64,000 bases of DNA from Clostridium pascui (GTDB lineage Bacteria; Bacillota; Clostridia; Clostridiales; Clostridiaceae), in the NCBI RefSeq assembly GCF_016908015.1, contig NZ_JAFBDB010000002.1:62001-126000 (forward strand), written 5' to 3'. Shown piece after piece: positions 38,325 through 45,985 of the stretch. Numbering within the stretch: the first letter of the stretch is position 1; each line of letters begins with the position of its first letter. A model generated the notes under the pieces. The model saw nothing but the letters and a program-made list of their open reading frames with translations, was not told the origin of the DNA and ran no database searches. Both the position numbers and the translations under genes were made by a program.

Positions 38325-38724
38325 AGAACTTCCCCTTTCGATTTCATTTACATATAATTATACTTTATTTGTATTTGCATGGAAAGTATTGGTGAAAAAA
38401 CAAATATATTTATATGAAGCAGTAAATAAAAATAATCATTAAAGCTTTTAATAAAAGGATAATTACGTTGAAGGCCAATAGCTTTATTTAAAAAATAAGG
38501 GTAAAAATTGATTTTAATAAATATAAATACATTAATTACATATATAGGAATATCACAGAGAGATAAAAGGATTATCAATAGTCCTATAAAAAAGACTTTA
38601 TATTACTTTAAAAGTAAATATTACAACAAAATATCCAAAATTTATTAAAAACATATACATATAATAGAAAAATTAGACAAAATATGATAATATATTATAT
38701 GTATTAGGGAAGGTGGCTAGGTCT
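38325..38724. other. AT-rich intergenic region with no supported gene
   Basis: This 400-bp stretch between divergent genes is very AT-rich and should hold promoters for both. An open frame on the minus strand at 38348-38578 has no ribosome site and a low-complexity hydrophobic translation, so I do not call it. No riboswitch or clear hairpin was recognised. Confidence 0.6.
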
Positions 38725-39075
38725 ATGGGAAATAAAATAGAAGGAAGTAGAAAAGCAGAAATAAATATGCGCTTTTCAGAATTTGAAATGCCTCCAATGC
38801 AGGATGCATTAATAGTGGGCAAACGAGCTCCAATTGGAGCGGAGGCAACAAGAAGAATGGTAGACATACTTTCACCAGAACAATATGAAATAATTAGGAT
38901 AGAACATGAGTATGTTGAAGCCATTGTTGTAAGAAGATCTTTATTAAATATGTTATCGGAGGATAAACTTATACCCATAATTATGGAGGAGGGAGAAAAA
39001 ATTGCTAACGAATCAATGATTATAAGAGCTCAAGTGAATATAACTCTTAATGTTAGCAAGTCTATTGACTTATGA
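38725..39075 (+). CDS. Conserved-looking small protein of unknown function
   Basis: A soluble 116-residue protein without membrane helix, cysteine motif or known domain that I can name. It begins MGNKIEGSRKAEINMRF and has an alternating hydrophobic pattern suggesting an alpha/beta fold (YEIIRIEHEYVEAIVVRRSLL). ATG 38725 is about 9 nt after GGAAGGTGG; GTG 38713 overlaps that site. Its stop overlaps the start of the CBS-GGDEF gene, so the two are translationally coupled and may work together. Confidence 0.7.
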   Translation: MGNKIEGSRKAEINMRFSEFEMPPMQDALIVGKRAPIGAEATRRMVDILSPEQYEIIRIEHEYVEAIVVRRSLLNMLSEDKLIPIIMEEGEKIANESMIIRAQVNITLNVSKSIDL

Positions 39076-39935
39076 TGCAGAAGGTATTAAATATAATGGA
39101 TAAGAATTTTATGGAAGTTGATTTTCTGAGCGGAGTAAGGCGGGTTCAAGATGTTTTCTATGAAAGGGATACAGAGTGCTTTGTTGTTTATGATGAGGAA
39201 AGATTAGCTGGTGTAGTCACAAAAAAGGAATTAATTGGAGCGCATCCAAACAGAATAATCGCTGATGTTATGTCTTACAAATATATTTGTATTGATTGTT
39301 GTACATACATATGGGATATTAGAGAAACATTTGATTTAAATAGAGATATTGATATTGCACTTATAAGAGATAATAATAAAATCATAGGATACATAACAAG
39401 AACAACTTTAAATATAGAGTTAGGAAAACATATTGATTTACTTACAGGACTGTATAAAAATGATTATTTATTTTATAACGCATATAAATTAATAAAAAGT
39501 CAACAGAATACAACGATTATATTTATGGATTTAAATAATTTCGGTTATATTGATAAGAAGTATGGTCATATAAATGGAGATGCTATACTTAAAGATGTCG
39601 CAGAGGTATTAAAGGAAAGTATTAGTTCCGAATGTTATCTTTGCAGGTATGCGGGAGACGAATTTGCAATATTAACTCCACATCCTATAGATGACAGTAA
39701 GGTACTTGCAGAAAAAGTTATAAAGGCTATAAGTTCCTATGAGTTTACTAATAATATAGCAGTTTCTGCATCAATAGGAATTACAGGTTGTAGGATACAT
39801 AATAATAAAATAGAAAATACATTTGAAATAATAAAAAAATTAGTAAACGTTGCAAGCTTAGCATCAACAAAGGCAAAGCAAAGTGCTAATAATTCAATTA
39901 TTGTTGGGGATGTGGACATAGATGCAATTGCTTAA
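39072..39935 (+). CDS. CBS-pair and GGDEF domain protein (AGDEF)
   Basis: Residues 1-120 look like a CBS pair, a nucleotide-sensing module (FVVYDEERLAGVVTKKELIG; ALIRDNNKIIGYITRTTL). A GGDEF domain follows with DLLTGLYKND, FMDLNNFGYIDKKYGHINGD and the signature R-Y-AGDEF. The first glycine is replaced by alanine and no RxxD inhibitory site is seen five residues upstream, so it may be a weakly active or product-insensitive diguanylate cyclase. It starts at ATG 39072 or 39075, overlapping the previous stop. Confidence 0.85.
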   Translation: MMQKVLNIMDKNFMEVDFLSGVRRVQDVFYERDTECFVVYDEERLAGVVTKKELIGAHPNRIIADVMSYKYICIDCCTYIWDIRETFDLNRDIDIALIRDNNKIIGYITRTTLNIELGKHIDLLTGLYKNDYLFYNAYKLIKSQQNTTIIFMDLNNFGYIDKKYGHINGDAILKDVAEVLKESISSECYLCRYAGDEFAILTPHPIDDSKVLAEKVIKAISSYEFTNNIAVSASIGITGCRIHNNKIENTFEIIKKLVNVASLASTKAKQSANNSIIVGDVDIDAIA

Positions 39936-39941
39936 ATATAT

Positions 39942-39986
39942 AGTTGAGTATGGATTAATATATTTTAATCACACTCAACTTTTTGT
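39942..39986 (+). terminator. Terminator after the GGDEF gene
   Basis: AGTTGAGT (39942-39949) pairs with ACTCAACT, with inner GATTA/TAATC, followed by TTTTTG. Confidence 0.88.
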
Positions 39987-40024
39987 ATTTATAAATAAAT
40001 ATATAACAACAGGAGATAGAGTTT

Positions 40025-40062
40025 ACAAAAAGAGCTATGTAAACCTATAGCTTTTACATAGC
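40025..40062 (-). terminator. Terminator of the Na+-decarboxylase operon
   Basis: On the minus strand GCTATGTAAA pairs with TTTACATAGC (40053-40062 with 40034-40043), followed by CTCTTTTTG. Confidence 0.85.
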
Positions 40063-40088
40063 AAAATCACTGTTTAAGTTTTAAATTA

Positions 40089-41237
40089 TTATCCGAAAAG
40101 AGCCAAAAGGACTCCAGCAGCAACTGCTGAACCTATAACGCCTGCTACATTGGGACCCATTGCATGCATAAGAAGATAGTTTGATGGATTAGCCTTTTGT
40201 CCTTCAACTTGAGAAACTCTTGCAGCCATTGGAACAGCGGAAACTCCAGCAGATCCTATAAGAGGATTGATTTTTCCCCCGGATAAAAAGCACATAAGTT
40301 TCCCTAAAAGTAATCCGCCTATTGTACTAAATGCAAATGCAGCAAGTCCAAGGAATATAATTTTTAAAGTCTCAGGGCTTAAGAATCTATCGGCTCTGGC
40401 AGTAGCCCCTACAGTAGTACCAAGAAAAATGGTAACGATATTAATTAATGCATTTTGTGCTGTATTAGAGAGCCTTTCAACAACTCCGGACTCCTTAAAT
40501 AGATTTCCCATCATTAACATTCCTATAAGAGGTGCTACAGAAGGAAGCAATAGCACTGTAAGTACTGTAACTGCTATAGGAAACACTATTTTTTCAACTT
40601 TAGATACCTCTCTAAGCTGGTCCATTTTAATTTCTCGCTCTTTTTTTGTTGTGAGTAACTGCATTAAAGGAGGTTGTATAAGGGGAATTAGCGCCATATA
40701 AGAATAAGCTGCAATTGCAATTGCTGGCAGCAATTCTGGAGCAAGCCTCGTTGTTAAAAATATTGCTGTAGGCCCATCCGCGCCACCAATGATACCTATT
40801 GAAGCTGCAGCTTTAGGTGAGAAGCCTAGTGCAATTGCAATAATAAAAGCAGTAACAACACCTAATTGGGATGCTGCACCTAGAAATAAACTTGAAGGCC
40901 TAGCAATAAGAGGCCCAAAGTCAGTCATTGCACCGATTCCTAGAAATATTAGAGAAGGATAAATTCCTAATTTGACACCTTGATATAAATAATAAAGTAA
41001 TCCCCCTGGTTCAGAAGGGCTTGCAAGCGGGCCAGACATTATTCCTGTAGATGGTAAATTAGCTAGAAGGACCCCAAAGGATATAGGTAGCAGTAAAAGG
41101 GGCTCGAACTTTTTTTTAATAGCTAGATATATAAGCAGAAAAGAGATAAGAATCATTATTAATTGTTCCCATGTTAGTGCTGCAAAACCTGATTCGTTAA
41201 ATAATTTTATAATTGTATCTGAAAATGAAAAAGACAT
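40089..41237 (-). CDS. Na+-translocating decarboxylase beta subunit (OadB/GcdB/MmdB family)
   Basis: The membrane beta subunit decarboxylates carboxybiotin and couples this to Na+ export. It has about nine hydrophobic helices and typical motifs: FLGIGAMTDFGPLIARPSS, GIIGGADGPTAIF (the Asp region for Na+ and catalysis), and FLGTTVGATARADRFL. Length of 382 residues is normal. It is the last gene after the gamma-like subunit and the biotin carrier. No alpha carboxyltransferase gene is found in the window, so its substrate is not set by sequence. Confidence 0.92.
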   Translation of the reverse strand: MSFSFSDTIIKLFNESGFAALTWEQLIMILISFLLIYLAIKKKFEPLLLLPISFGVLLANLPSTGIMSGPLASPSEPGGLLYYLYQGVKLGIYPSLIFLGIGAMTDFGPLIARPSSLFLGAASQLGVVTAFIIAIALGFSPKAAASIGIIGGADGPTAIFLTTRLAPELLPAIAIAAYSYMALIPLIQPPLMQLLTTKKEREIKMDQLREVSKVEKIVFPIAVTVLTVLLLPSVAPLIGMLMMGNLFKESGVVERLSNTAQNALINIVTIFLGTTVGATARADRFLSPETLKIIFLGLAAFAFSTIGGLLLGKLMCFLSGGKINPLIGSAGVSAVPMAARVSQVEGQKANPSNYLLMHAMGPNVAGVIGSAVAAGVLLALFG

Positions 41238-41254
41238 TTATATACCCCCCTTTT

Positions 41255-41584
41255 CTATTCAATCACAGCAAGAATATCACTTGTGTTAACAGAGCTTCCC
41301 TTTGCAACCTGAATTTCTTTAATGATTCCATCTTTAGGGGCTGCAATTTCATTTTCCATTTTCATAGCTTCAAGTATAAATAAAGTGCTACCTTTTTTCA
41401 CATTATCTCCCAGACTTACTTTTATGTCTATGATTGTGCCAGGCATTGGAGATTTTAATAGTTCGCTAATTGTACTTGTCTTTTTAATTGTCTCTTTAGA
41501 AACGTTATTAGTGACTTTTTCTGTAGTAGAATTTATAATTTCCACCTCATATTTTTTATTATCAACAGTAATAATATAATTCAT
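41255..41584 (-). CDS. Biotin carboxyl carrier protein of a decarboxylase/carboxylase
   Basis: This 109-residue protein has an N-terminal strand segment (ITVDNKKYEVEI), a linker, and a C-terminal biotinyl domain with the biotinylation motif E72-A-M-K75-M-E; K75 is the biotin site. It resembles GcdC/MmdC-type free carriers more than AccB. It stands between the gamma-like and beta subunits, 17 bp before the latter. It should shuttle carboxyl groups between an unidentified carboxyltransferase and the Na+ pump. Confidence 0.92.
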   Translation of the reverse strand: MNYIITVDNKKYEVEIINSTTEKVTNNVSKETIKKTSTISELLKSPMPGTIIDIKVSLGDNVKKGSTLFILEAMKMENEIAAPKDGIIKEIQVAKGSSVNTSDILAVIE

Positions 41585-41616
41585 TTAAGTGTTCCCCCTC
41601 TAAAATAATAATGTGA

Positions 41617-41916
41617 TTATACATCAAGTGGTCTTATGGATTTAATTTTAACTGATTTTAAAGGAATGTTAGATGCATGACTTATTGAAGCTGCAATAAT
41701 TGCAACCGTCTTTTCATCAACATCGACGAAAGTGGTTTTATCAGTTAATACTTCTAAGGTATTTTTGCCTTGGGCAATGGTAGCTAATTTCGCTTTTTTC
41801 TTAAAAAAATGAAAACATTTGGATTGTAAATTTAAAAAAAGGCTTAGTGCAATAAGAACAGCAAAAACTATAGACATAACAAATAAAGCAACTAATATGC
41901 TTTCAAGTACTGACAT
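41617..41916 (-). CDS. OadG-family (gamma/delta) subunit of Na+ decarboxylase
   Basis: A short protein of 99 residues with one N-terminal membrane helix (ILVALFVMSIVFAVLIALSLFL) and a soluble tail (KTVAIIAASISHASNIPLKSVKIKSIRP) typical of OadG/MmdD. The start at 41916 is preceded on the minus strand by AAGGAGG with 5 nt spacing; a longer frame to 41943 would place that site inside the gene. It would anchor and assemble the decarboxylase complex. It is the first gene of the three-gene minus-strand operon. Confidence 0.88.
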   Translation of the reverse strand: MSVLESILVALFVMSIVFAVLIALSLFLNLQSKCFHFFKKKAKLATIAQGKNTLEVLTDKTTFVDVDEKTVAIIAASISHASNIPLKSVKIKSIRPLDV

Positions 41917-42236
41917 AAAATTCCTCCTTATTAGTACAAACATTTATATATTTTTTATGAATTAATAAAGATAAATTATTACTGGTATATAAATAATGAA
42001 CCATCGGTTTAGTATATTTATATGTCAATGGATTAAGAATATGCTATATAAAAAATTAAAGTTAAATTTATTTAAATAATTTATATGTACTATTAGTTAA
42101 AAGAAATAAGTTTTCATACATAGCCTGATTGAATATTTTTACATATTAAGGTAAACTATCATATAATGGGATTTTTAATGAGCGGAAAATAAAATCATAA
42201 GGTGAAAGTTTAGTCAAAAAGGGGGATAAGAAATAA
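41917..42236. other. Divergent control region between Na+-pump operon and iclR
   Basis: This 320-bp region has no gene. It contains the ribosome site of the OadG-like gene, an IclR-type operator at 41997-42011, and a promoter for the iclR gene (TTTACA 42138-42143, TATAAT 42162-42167, 18 nt spacing). Confidence 0.6.
41997..42011. promoter_or_regulatory. Candidate IclR operator, copy 1
   Basis: TGAACCATCGGTTTA is an imperfect palindrome of the IclR/KdgR type. It differs by one base from copy 2 at 43166-43180 upstream of pxpA. It sits about 80 bp upstream of the Na+-decarboxylase operon. Confidence 0.6.
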
Positions 42237-43034
42237 GTGTTAACAGAACAAAACAATATAAATAACAGCCTGGATAAGGCGCTAGAGCTTTTAAAGTATT
42301 TTACTAATGAATGCCCTGTTAGAGGGTTAAGTGAAATAAGCAGAGAGTCCTCTATACCAAAAGCAACAGTGTATAGGCTACTTAATACTTTTGCGAAAAA
42401 TGGATTTTTACAAAAGGTTGATATTCATGGACAGCAAAATCAGTATAAATTAGGTATGAAGTTTTTTGAACTGGGAATGCTTGTATCAGAATCAATGGAG
42501 CTAAAGGAAGTTGCCCTCCCGCTAATGAAAGAGTTAAGGGATCTACTTAATGAAGATATTCAGTTATCTATAAGGGAAAATAATTATTCTATTTATATTG
42601 AAAAAATAACATGTACGCATCCTGTGAGGTTATTCACAAGAGTAGGGAGAACAGTGCCTTTAAGTGCTGGAGCTTGTGCAAGGGCAATATTGTCTTTTTT
42701 AGATGATAAAGAGATACAAGACATTTTGGACAAGGAACCTTTGGTTAAATACACAGATAATACTATTACTGACAAGAAGAAGTTGTGGGAAAACATAGAA
42801 GAAAATAGAATAAAGGGTTATACAATTAGCTTCGGGGAGCTAGAACCACAAACTGTTTCAGTAGGGGTGCCTATATTTGATTATTCTCAAAATGTTGTGG
42901 CATCCTTAAGTGTTGCAGGACCAGAGCAAAGATTTAATAATAAGTCTCTACCATTGATCATAAATGAAGCAAAAAAGACTGCTAAAGAAATATCTAAAAT
43001 TTTAGGGTGTAATTTTAGTAAAGTTTATAAATAA
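42237..43034 (+). CDS. IclR-family transcriptional regulator (first)
   Basis: The N-terminal winged helix (ALELLKYFTNECPVRGLSEI; SIPKATVYRLLNTFAKNGFL) is followed by an IclR effector domain of about 170 residues (LREDIQLS-like region, TVPLSAGACARAIL, VSVGVPIFDY, ASLSVAGPEQRF). Length 265. GTG 42237 follows GGGGGATAAG. It lies between the Na+-decarboxylase operon and pxpA, and near-identical candidate operators lie upstream of both, so it probably controls both; the effector may be 5-oxoproline or glutamate (inference). Confidence 0.92.
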   Translation: MLTEQNNINNSLDKALELLKYFTNECPVRGLSEISRESSIPKATVYRLLNTFAKNGFLQKVDIHGQQNQYKLGMKFFELGMLVSESMELKEVALPLMKELRDLLNEDIQLSIRENNYSIYIEKITCTHPVRLFTRVGRTVPLSAGACARAILSFLDDKEIQDILDKEPLVKYTDNTITDKKKLWENIEENRIKGYTISFGELEPQTVSVGVPIFDYSQNVVASLSVAGPEQRFNNKSLPLIINEAKKTAKEISKILGCNFSKVYK

Positions 43035-43040
43035 ATTAAT

Positions 43041-43088
43041 TAGACGTGATACCTAGTAAAAACTATTGGGTATTACGTCTAGTTTTTT
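43041..43088 (+). terminator. Terminator after the first iclR gene
   Basis: TAGACGTGATACC (43041-43053) pairs with GGGTATTACGTCTA, with G-T pairs, followed by T6. Confidence 0.88.
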
Positions 43089-43165
43089 GTTAATAAATAT
43101 ATATAAAATTTTATCAATGATACATATATCCAATATTTTATTAATATAAGTATTATAGGTATAAA

Positions 43166-43180
43166 TGAAACATCGGTTTA
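43166..43180. promoter_or_regulatory. Candidate IclR operator, copy 2
   Basis: TGAAACATCGGTTTA matches copy 1 at 14 of 15 bases and lies 37 bp before pxpA, just after a TATTAT box at 43151-43156, a position suited to repression. Confidence 0.6.
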
Positions 43181-43216
43181 ATAATTGAAAAGATAATTAT
43201 ATGGGAGGTACTTATT

Positions 43217-43987
43217 ATGTTTAAGGTTGATTTGAACAGTGATCTAGGGGAAAGCTTTGGAAATTATAAGATAGGATTAGATGAAGAAGTGATAAAATAT
43301 GTTACTTCCGTAAATGTTGCTTGTGGATGGCATGCTGGTGATGCTGAAGTTATGGAAAACACTATTAAAACAGCAAAGGAAAATGGAGTGGCGATTGGGG
43401 CACATCCTGGTTTCCCAGATTTAATTGGGTTTGGACGAAGAAATCTTTCCGTAAGTCCTGGTGAGATGAAAGCTTATATAAAGTATCAATTAGGAGCACT
43501 TATGGCATTTGCAAAGGCTGAAGGTGAGAAAATACAACATGTAAAACCACATGGAGCTATGTATAATATGGCTGCAAAGGATTTAACATTGGCAACAGCC
43601 ATAGCTGAAGCTATATATGAAGTGGACAAGGACATTATTTTATTAGGACTTGCTAATAGTGAATTGACTAGAGCAGGTGAACAGGTAGGATTAAAAGTAG
43701 CTAATGAAGTATTTGCTGATAGAGCATACAATTCTGATGGAACATTGGTGGCAAGATCGAAGAAAGGTTCTGTTATTCATGACGCTGATGTTGCTATATC
43801 TAGAGTTATAAAAATGGTAAAGGAAGGGAAGGTTACAGCAATAACTGGTGAAGATGTTAACATAAATGCCCAATCTATATGCGTACATGGAGATAATCCA
43901 GATGCTGTGAAGTTTGTTAAGGAAATTAGAAGGAGACTTCAAGAGGAAGAAATTGAAATAGCTTCAATCTCAAATTTTATTAAATAG
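43217..43987 (+). CDS. pxpA: 5-oxoprolinase subunit A (LamB/YcsF family)
   Basis: PxpA with PxpB and PxpC opens 5-oxoproline (pyroglutamate) to glutamate with ATP. Conserved parts are [54 protein letters not shown] and [15 protein letters not shown]. Length of 256 residues is standard. It heads the operon pxpA, NRAMP-like transporter, pxpB, pxpC. The product glutamate would feed the methylaspartate pathway encoded at the left of the window. Confidence 0.95.
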   Translation: MFKVDLNSDLGESFGNYKIGLDEEVIKYVTSVNVACGWHAGDAEVMENTIKTAKENGVAIGAHPGFPDLIGFGRRNLSVSPGEMKAYIKYQLGALMAFAKAEGEKIQHVKPHGAMYNMAAKDLTLATAIAEAIYEVDKDIILLGLANSELTRAGEQVGLKVANEVFADRAYNSDGTLVARSKKGSVIHDADVAISRVIKMVKEGKVTAITGEDVNINAQSICVHGDNPDAVKFVKEIRRRLQEEEIEIASISNFIK

Positions 43988-43999
43988 GAGGGAAGGGTC

Positions 44000-45217
44000 A
44001 TGAACACGGAAATGGAGAAAACCTCAAAGAATTTAAAACCGAGGCGTGGAAATGGAAGTGCCCTTATAGGTGCGGCGTTTATCATGGCAACTTCAGCTAT
44101 AGGACCAGGATTTTTGACTCAAACAGCCCAATTTACCGAGAGATTTGCTGCGAGTTTTGCTTTTGTAGTATTAGTTTCAATTATATTTAATATAGGCGCT
44201 CAGATAAATGTATGGAGAATTATTGGTGTATCTGGGATGAGGGGACAAGACATTGCAAATAAAGTTGTACCTGGGCTTGGATATTTTATTGCAATACTCG
44301 TAGCAATGGGAGGGCTGGCATTTAATATTGGAAATGTTGGTGGTGCAGCTTTGGGATTAAATGTTATTTTTGGTCTTAACGTACAATATGCTACTATCAT
44401 TTGTGGAATTGTAGCAAGTGTTATTTTTTTATCTAAGGAAGCAGGTTCAGTGGTAGATAAGCTTACACAGGTTTTAGGAGTATTAATGATTATAATTGTG
44501 ACGTATGTTGCAATTAAGACGCAGCCGCCTGCTGGAGAAGCTTTGATTAGAAGCGTTACTCCAGAAAACCCTGAGTTGTTATTATTTCCAATAATTACGT
44601 TACTTGGCGGAACAGTAGGAGGCTATATTACTTTTTCAGGTGGACATAGATTGATTGATGCAGGAATTACAGGAATAAATAAGGTTAAAGAAGTTACGCA
44701 ATCTGCAGTACTTGGTATTACAATTGCATCCATTATGAGAATACTAGTATTTTTAGCGGTATTAGGAGTTGTAAGCAAAGGAATTGCTTTAGATCCGTCT
44801 AATCCAGCGGCCTCTGCTTTTAAGAGTGGTGCGGGAATGATTGGATATAAGTTTTTCGGTGTTGTATTATTAGCTGCAAGTATTACTTCAGTAGTGGGGG
44901 CCGCCTATACATCTGTATCATTTTTAAAAACACTCAATCCATTTATACAAAAATATGAAAAGCAGACTACTATAGGATTTATTATTTTCTCAACAATTGT
45001 CATGGCTATGATAGGACAACCAGTAAAGCTGCTTATTTTAGCAGGATCCCTTAATGGATTAATCTTACCAATAACCCTAGGAGTAATATTAGTAGCCTCT
45101 AAAAGAAAGGATATTGTAGGAGAGTACAATCATCCTAAATGGATGTTAATACTTGGTATATTAGTTGTTGTAATTGCTGCATACGCAGGAATGAGGTCAT
45201 TATCAAGCATATTTTAG
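44000..45217 (+). CDS. NRAMP-related transporter lacking metal-binding motif
   Basis: About eleven membrane helices and the first-helix segment GPGFLTQ identify the NRAMP superfamily. The DPGN metal motif of Mn2+/Fe2+ carriers is replaced by T46-E-R-F49, and the usual MPH of helix 6 is not seen (GGTVGGYITFSGGH). Such YcsG-like members sit next to pxpA-type genes in other Firmicutes. Import of 5-oxoproline or another small acid is more likely than metal transport; this is inference from motif loss and context. It begins 12 bp after pxpA. Confidence 0.88.
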   Translation: MNTEMEKTSKNLKPRRGNGSALIGAAFIMATSAIGPGFLTQTAQFTERFAASFAFVVLVSIIFNIGAQINVWRIIGVSGMRGQDIANKVVPGLGYFIAILVAMGGLAFNIGNVGGAALGLNVIFGLNVQYATIICGIVASVIFLSKEAGSVVDKLTQVLGVLMIIIVTYVAIKTQPPAGEALIRSVTPENPELLLFPIITLLGGTVGGYITFSGGHRLIDAGITGINKVKEVTQSAVLGITIASIMRILVFLAVLGVVSKGIALDPSNPAASAFKSGAGMIGYKFFGVVLLAASITSVVGAAYTSVSFLKTLNPFIQKYEKQTTIGFIIFSTIVMAMIGQPVKLLILAGSLNGLILPITLGVILVASKRKDIVGEYNHPKWMLILGILVVVIAAYAGMRSLSSIF

Positions 45218-45241
45218 AAAAATTAATCAGGAGGAAATACC

Positions 45242-45985
45242 ATGTATAAGGAGACAAGATATTTAACAGCTGGAGATAGGGCGTTAACTGTTGAATATGG
45301 AAATGAGATTTCTGAAGATATAAGTAATAAGGTAAGATCAATGATGGTAGCCTTGGAATTAAATAAAATAGAAGGTGTAATAGAAATTGTGCCAACTTAT
45401 CGCTCTTTAATAATTCACTATAATCCTTTAAATATAAAATATGATAATTTAGTAAGTGAATTAAAATTGTTAGAAAGTAAGCTTAAAGATATTTCATTAC
45501 CAGAGCCTGAAGTTATTGAAATACCCACATTATATGGAGGAGAATATGGAGCAGATATTGGAAATGTTGCTCAGTATAATGGAATAACTGTAGAAGAGGT
45601 AATAAAAATACACAGTTCCAAGGAATATCTCATATATATGTTAGGATTTACCCCTGGGTTCCCATATCTTGGAGGAATGGATGAAAAAATTGCTACACCA
45701 AGATTAAAAGTACCAAGAACAAAAATTAGCAAAGGATCTGTAGGAATTGCAGCAAATCAAACAGGAATATATCCTATTGATAGTCCTGGTGGATGGCAAT
45801 TAATCGGCAAAACCCCTTTAAAGCTTTATGAACCAAATAGGGAAGTGCCCATACTTTTAAAAGCAGGAAACTATATTAAATTTATACCTATCTCTGAAGA
45901 ACAGTATAAAACTATAGAGAAAGATGCAAATGATGGATGTTATGAATATAGTACTTATATTAAGAAAAGGGAGGAGAGGGTATAA
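45242..45985 (+). CDS. pxpB: 5-oxoprolinase subunit B (KipI/AHS1 family)
   Basis: PxpB belongs to the AHS1 family, related to one half of the carboxyltransferase region of urea carboxylase. The signatures GFTPGFPYLGGMDEKIATPRL, VGIAANQTGIYPIDSPGGWQLIGKTP and the terminal FIPISEEQY are all present. The 247-residue length is normal. GGAGG precedes ATG 45242. Its stop codon overlaps the start of pxpC, and the two proteins are known to form a complex. Confidence 0.94.
   Translation: MYKETRYLTAGDRALTVEYGNEISEDISNKVRSMMVALELNKIEGVIEIVPTYRSLIIHYNPLNIKYDNLVSELKLLESKLKDISLPEPEVIEIPTLYGGEYGADIGNVAQYNGITVEEVIKIHSSKEYLIYMLGFTPGFPYLGGMDEKIATPRLKVPRTKISKGSVGIAANQTGIYPIDSPGGWQLIGKTPLKLYEPNREVPILLKAGNYIKFIPISEEQYKTIEKDANDGCYEYSTYIKKREERV

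Noticed and set aside
38348-38578. 76-codon minus-strand frame in the intergenic region
   Set aside because: TTG start without ribosome site and a low-complexity hydrophobic translation typical of AT-rich DNA.
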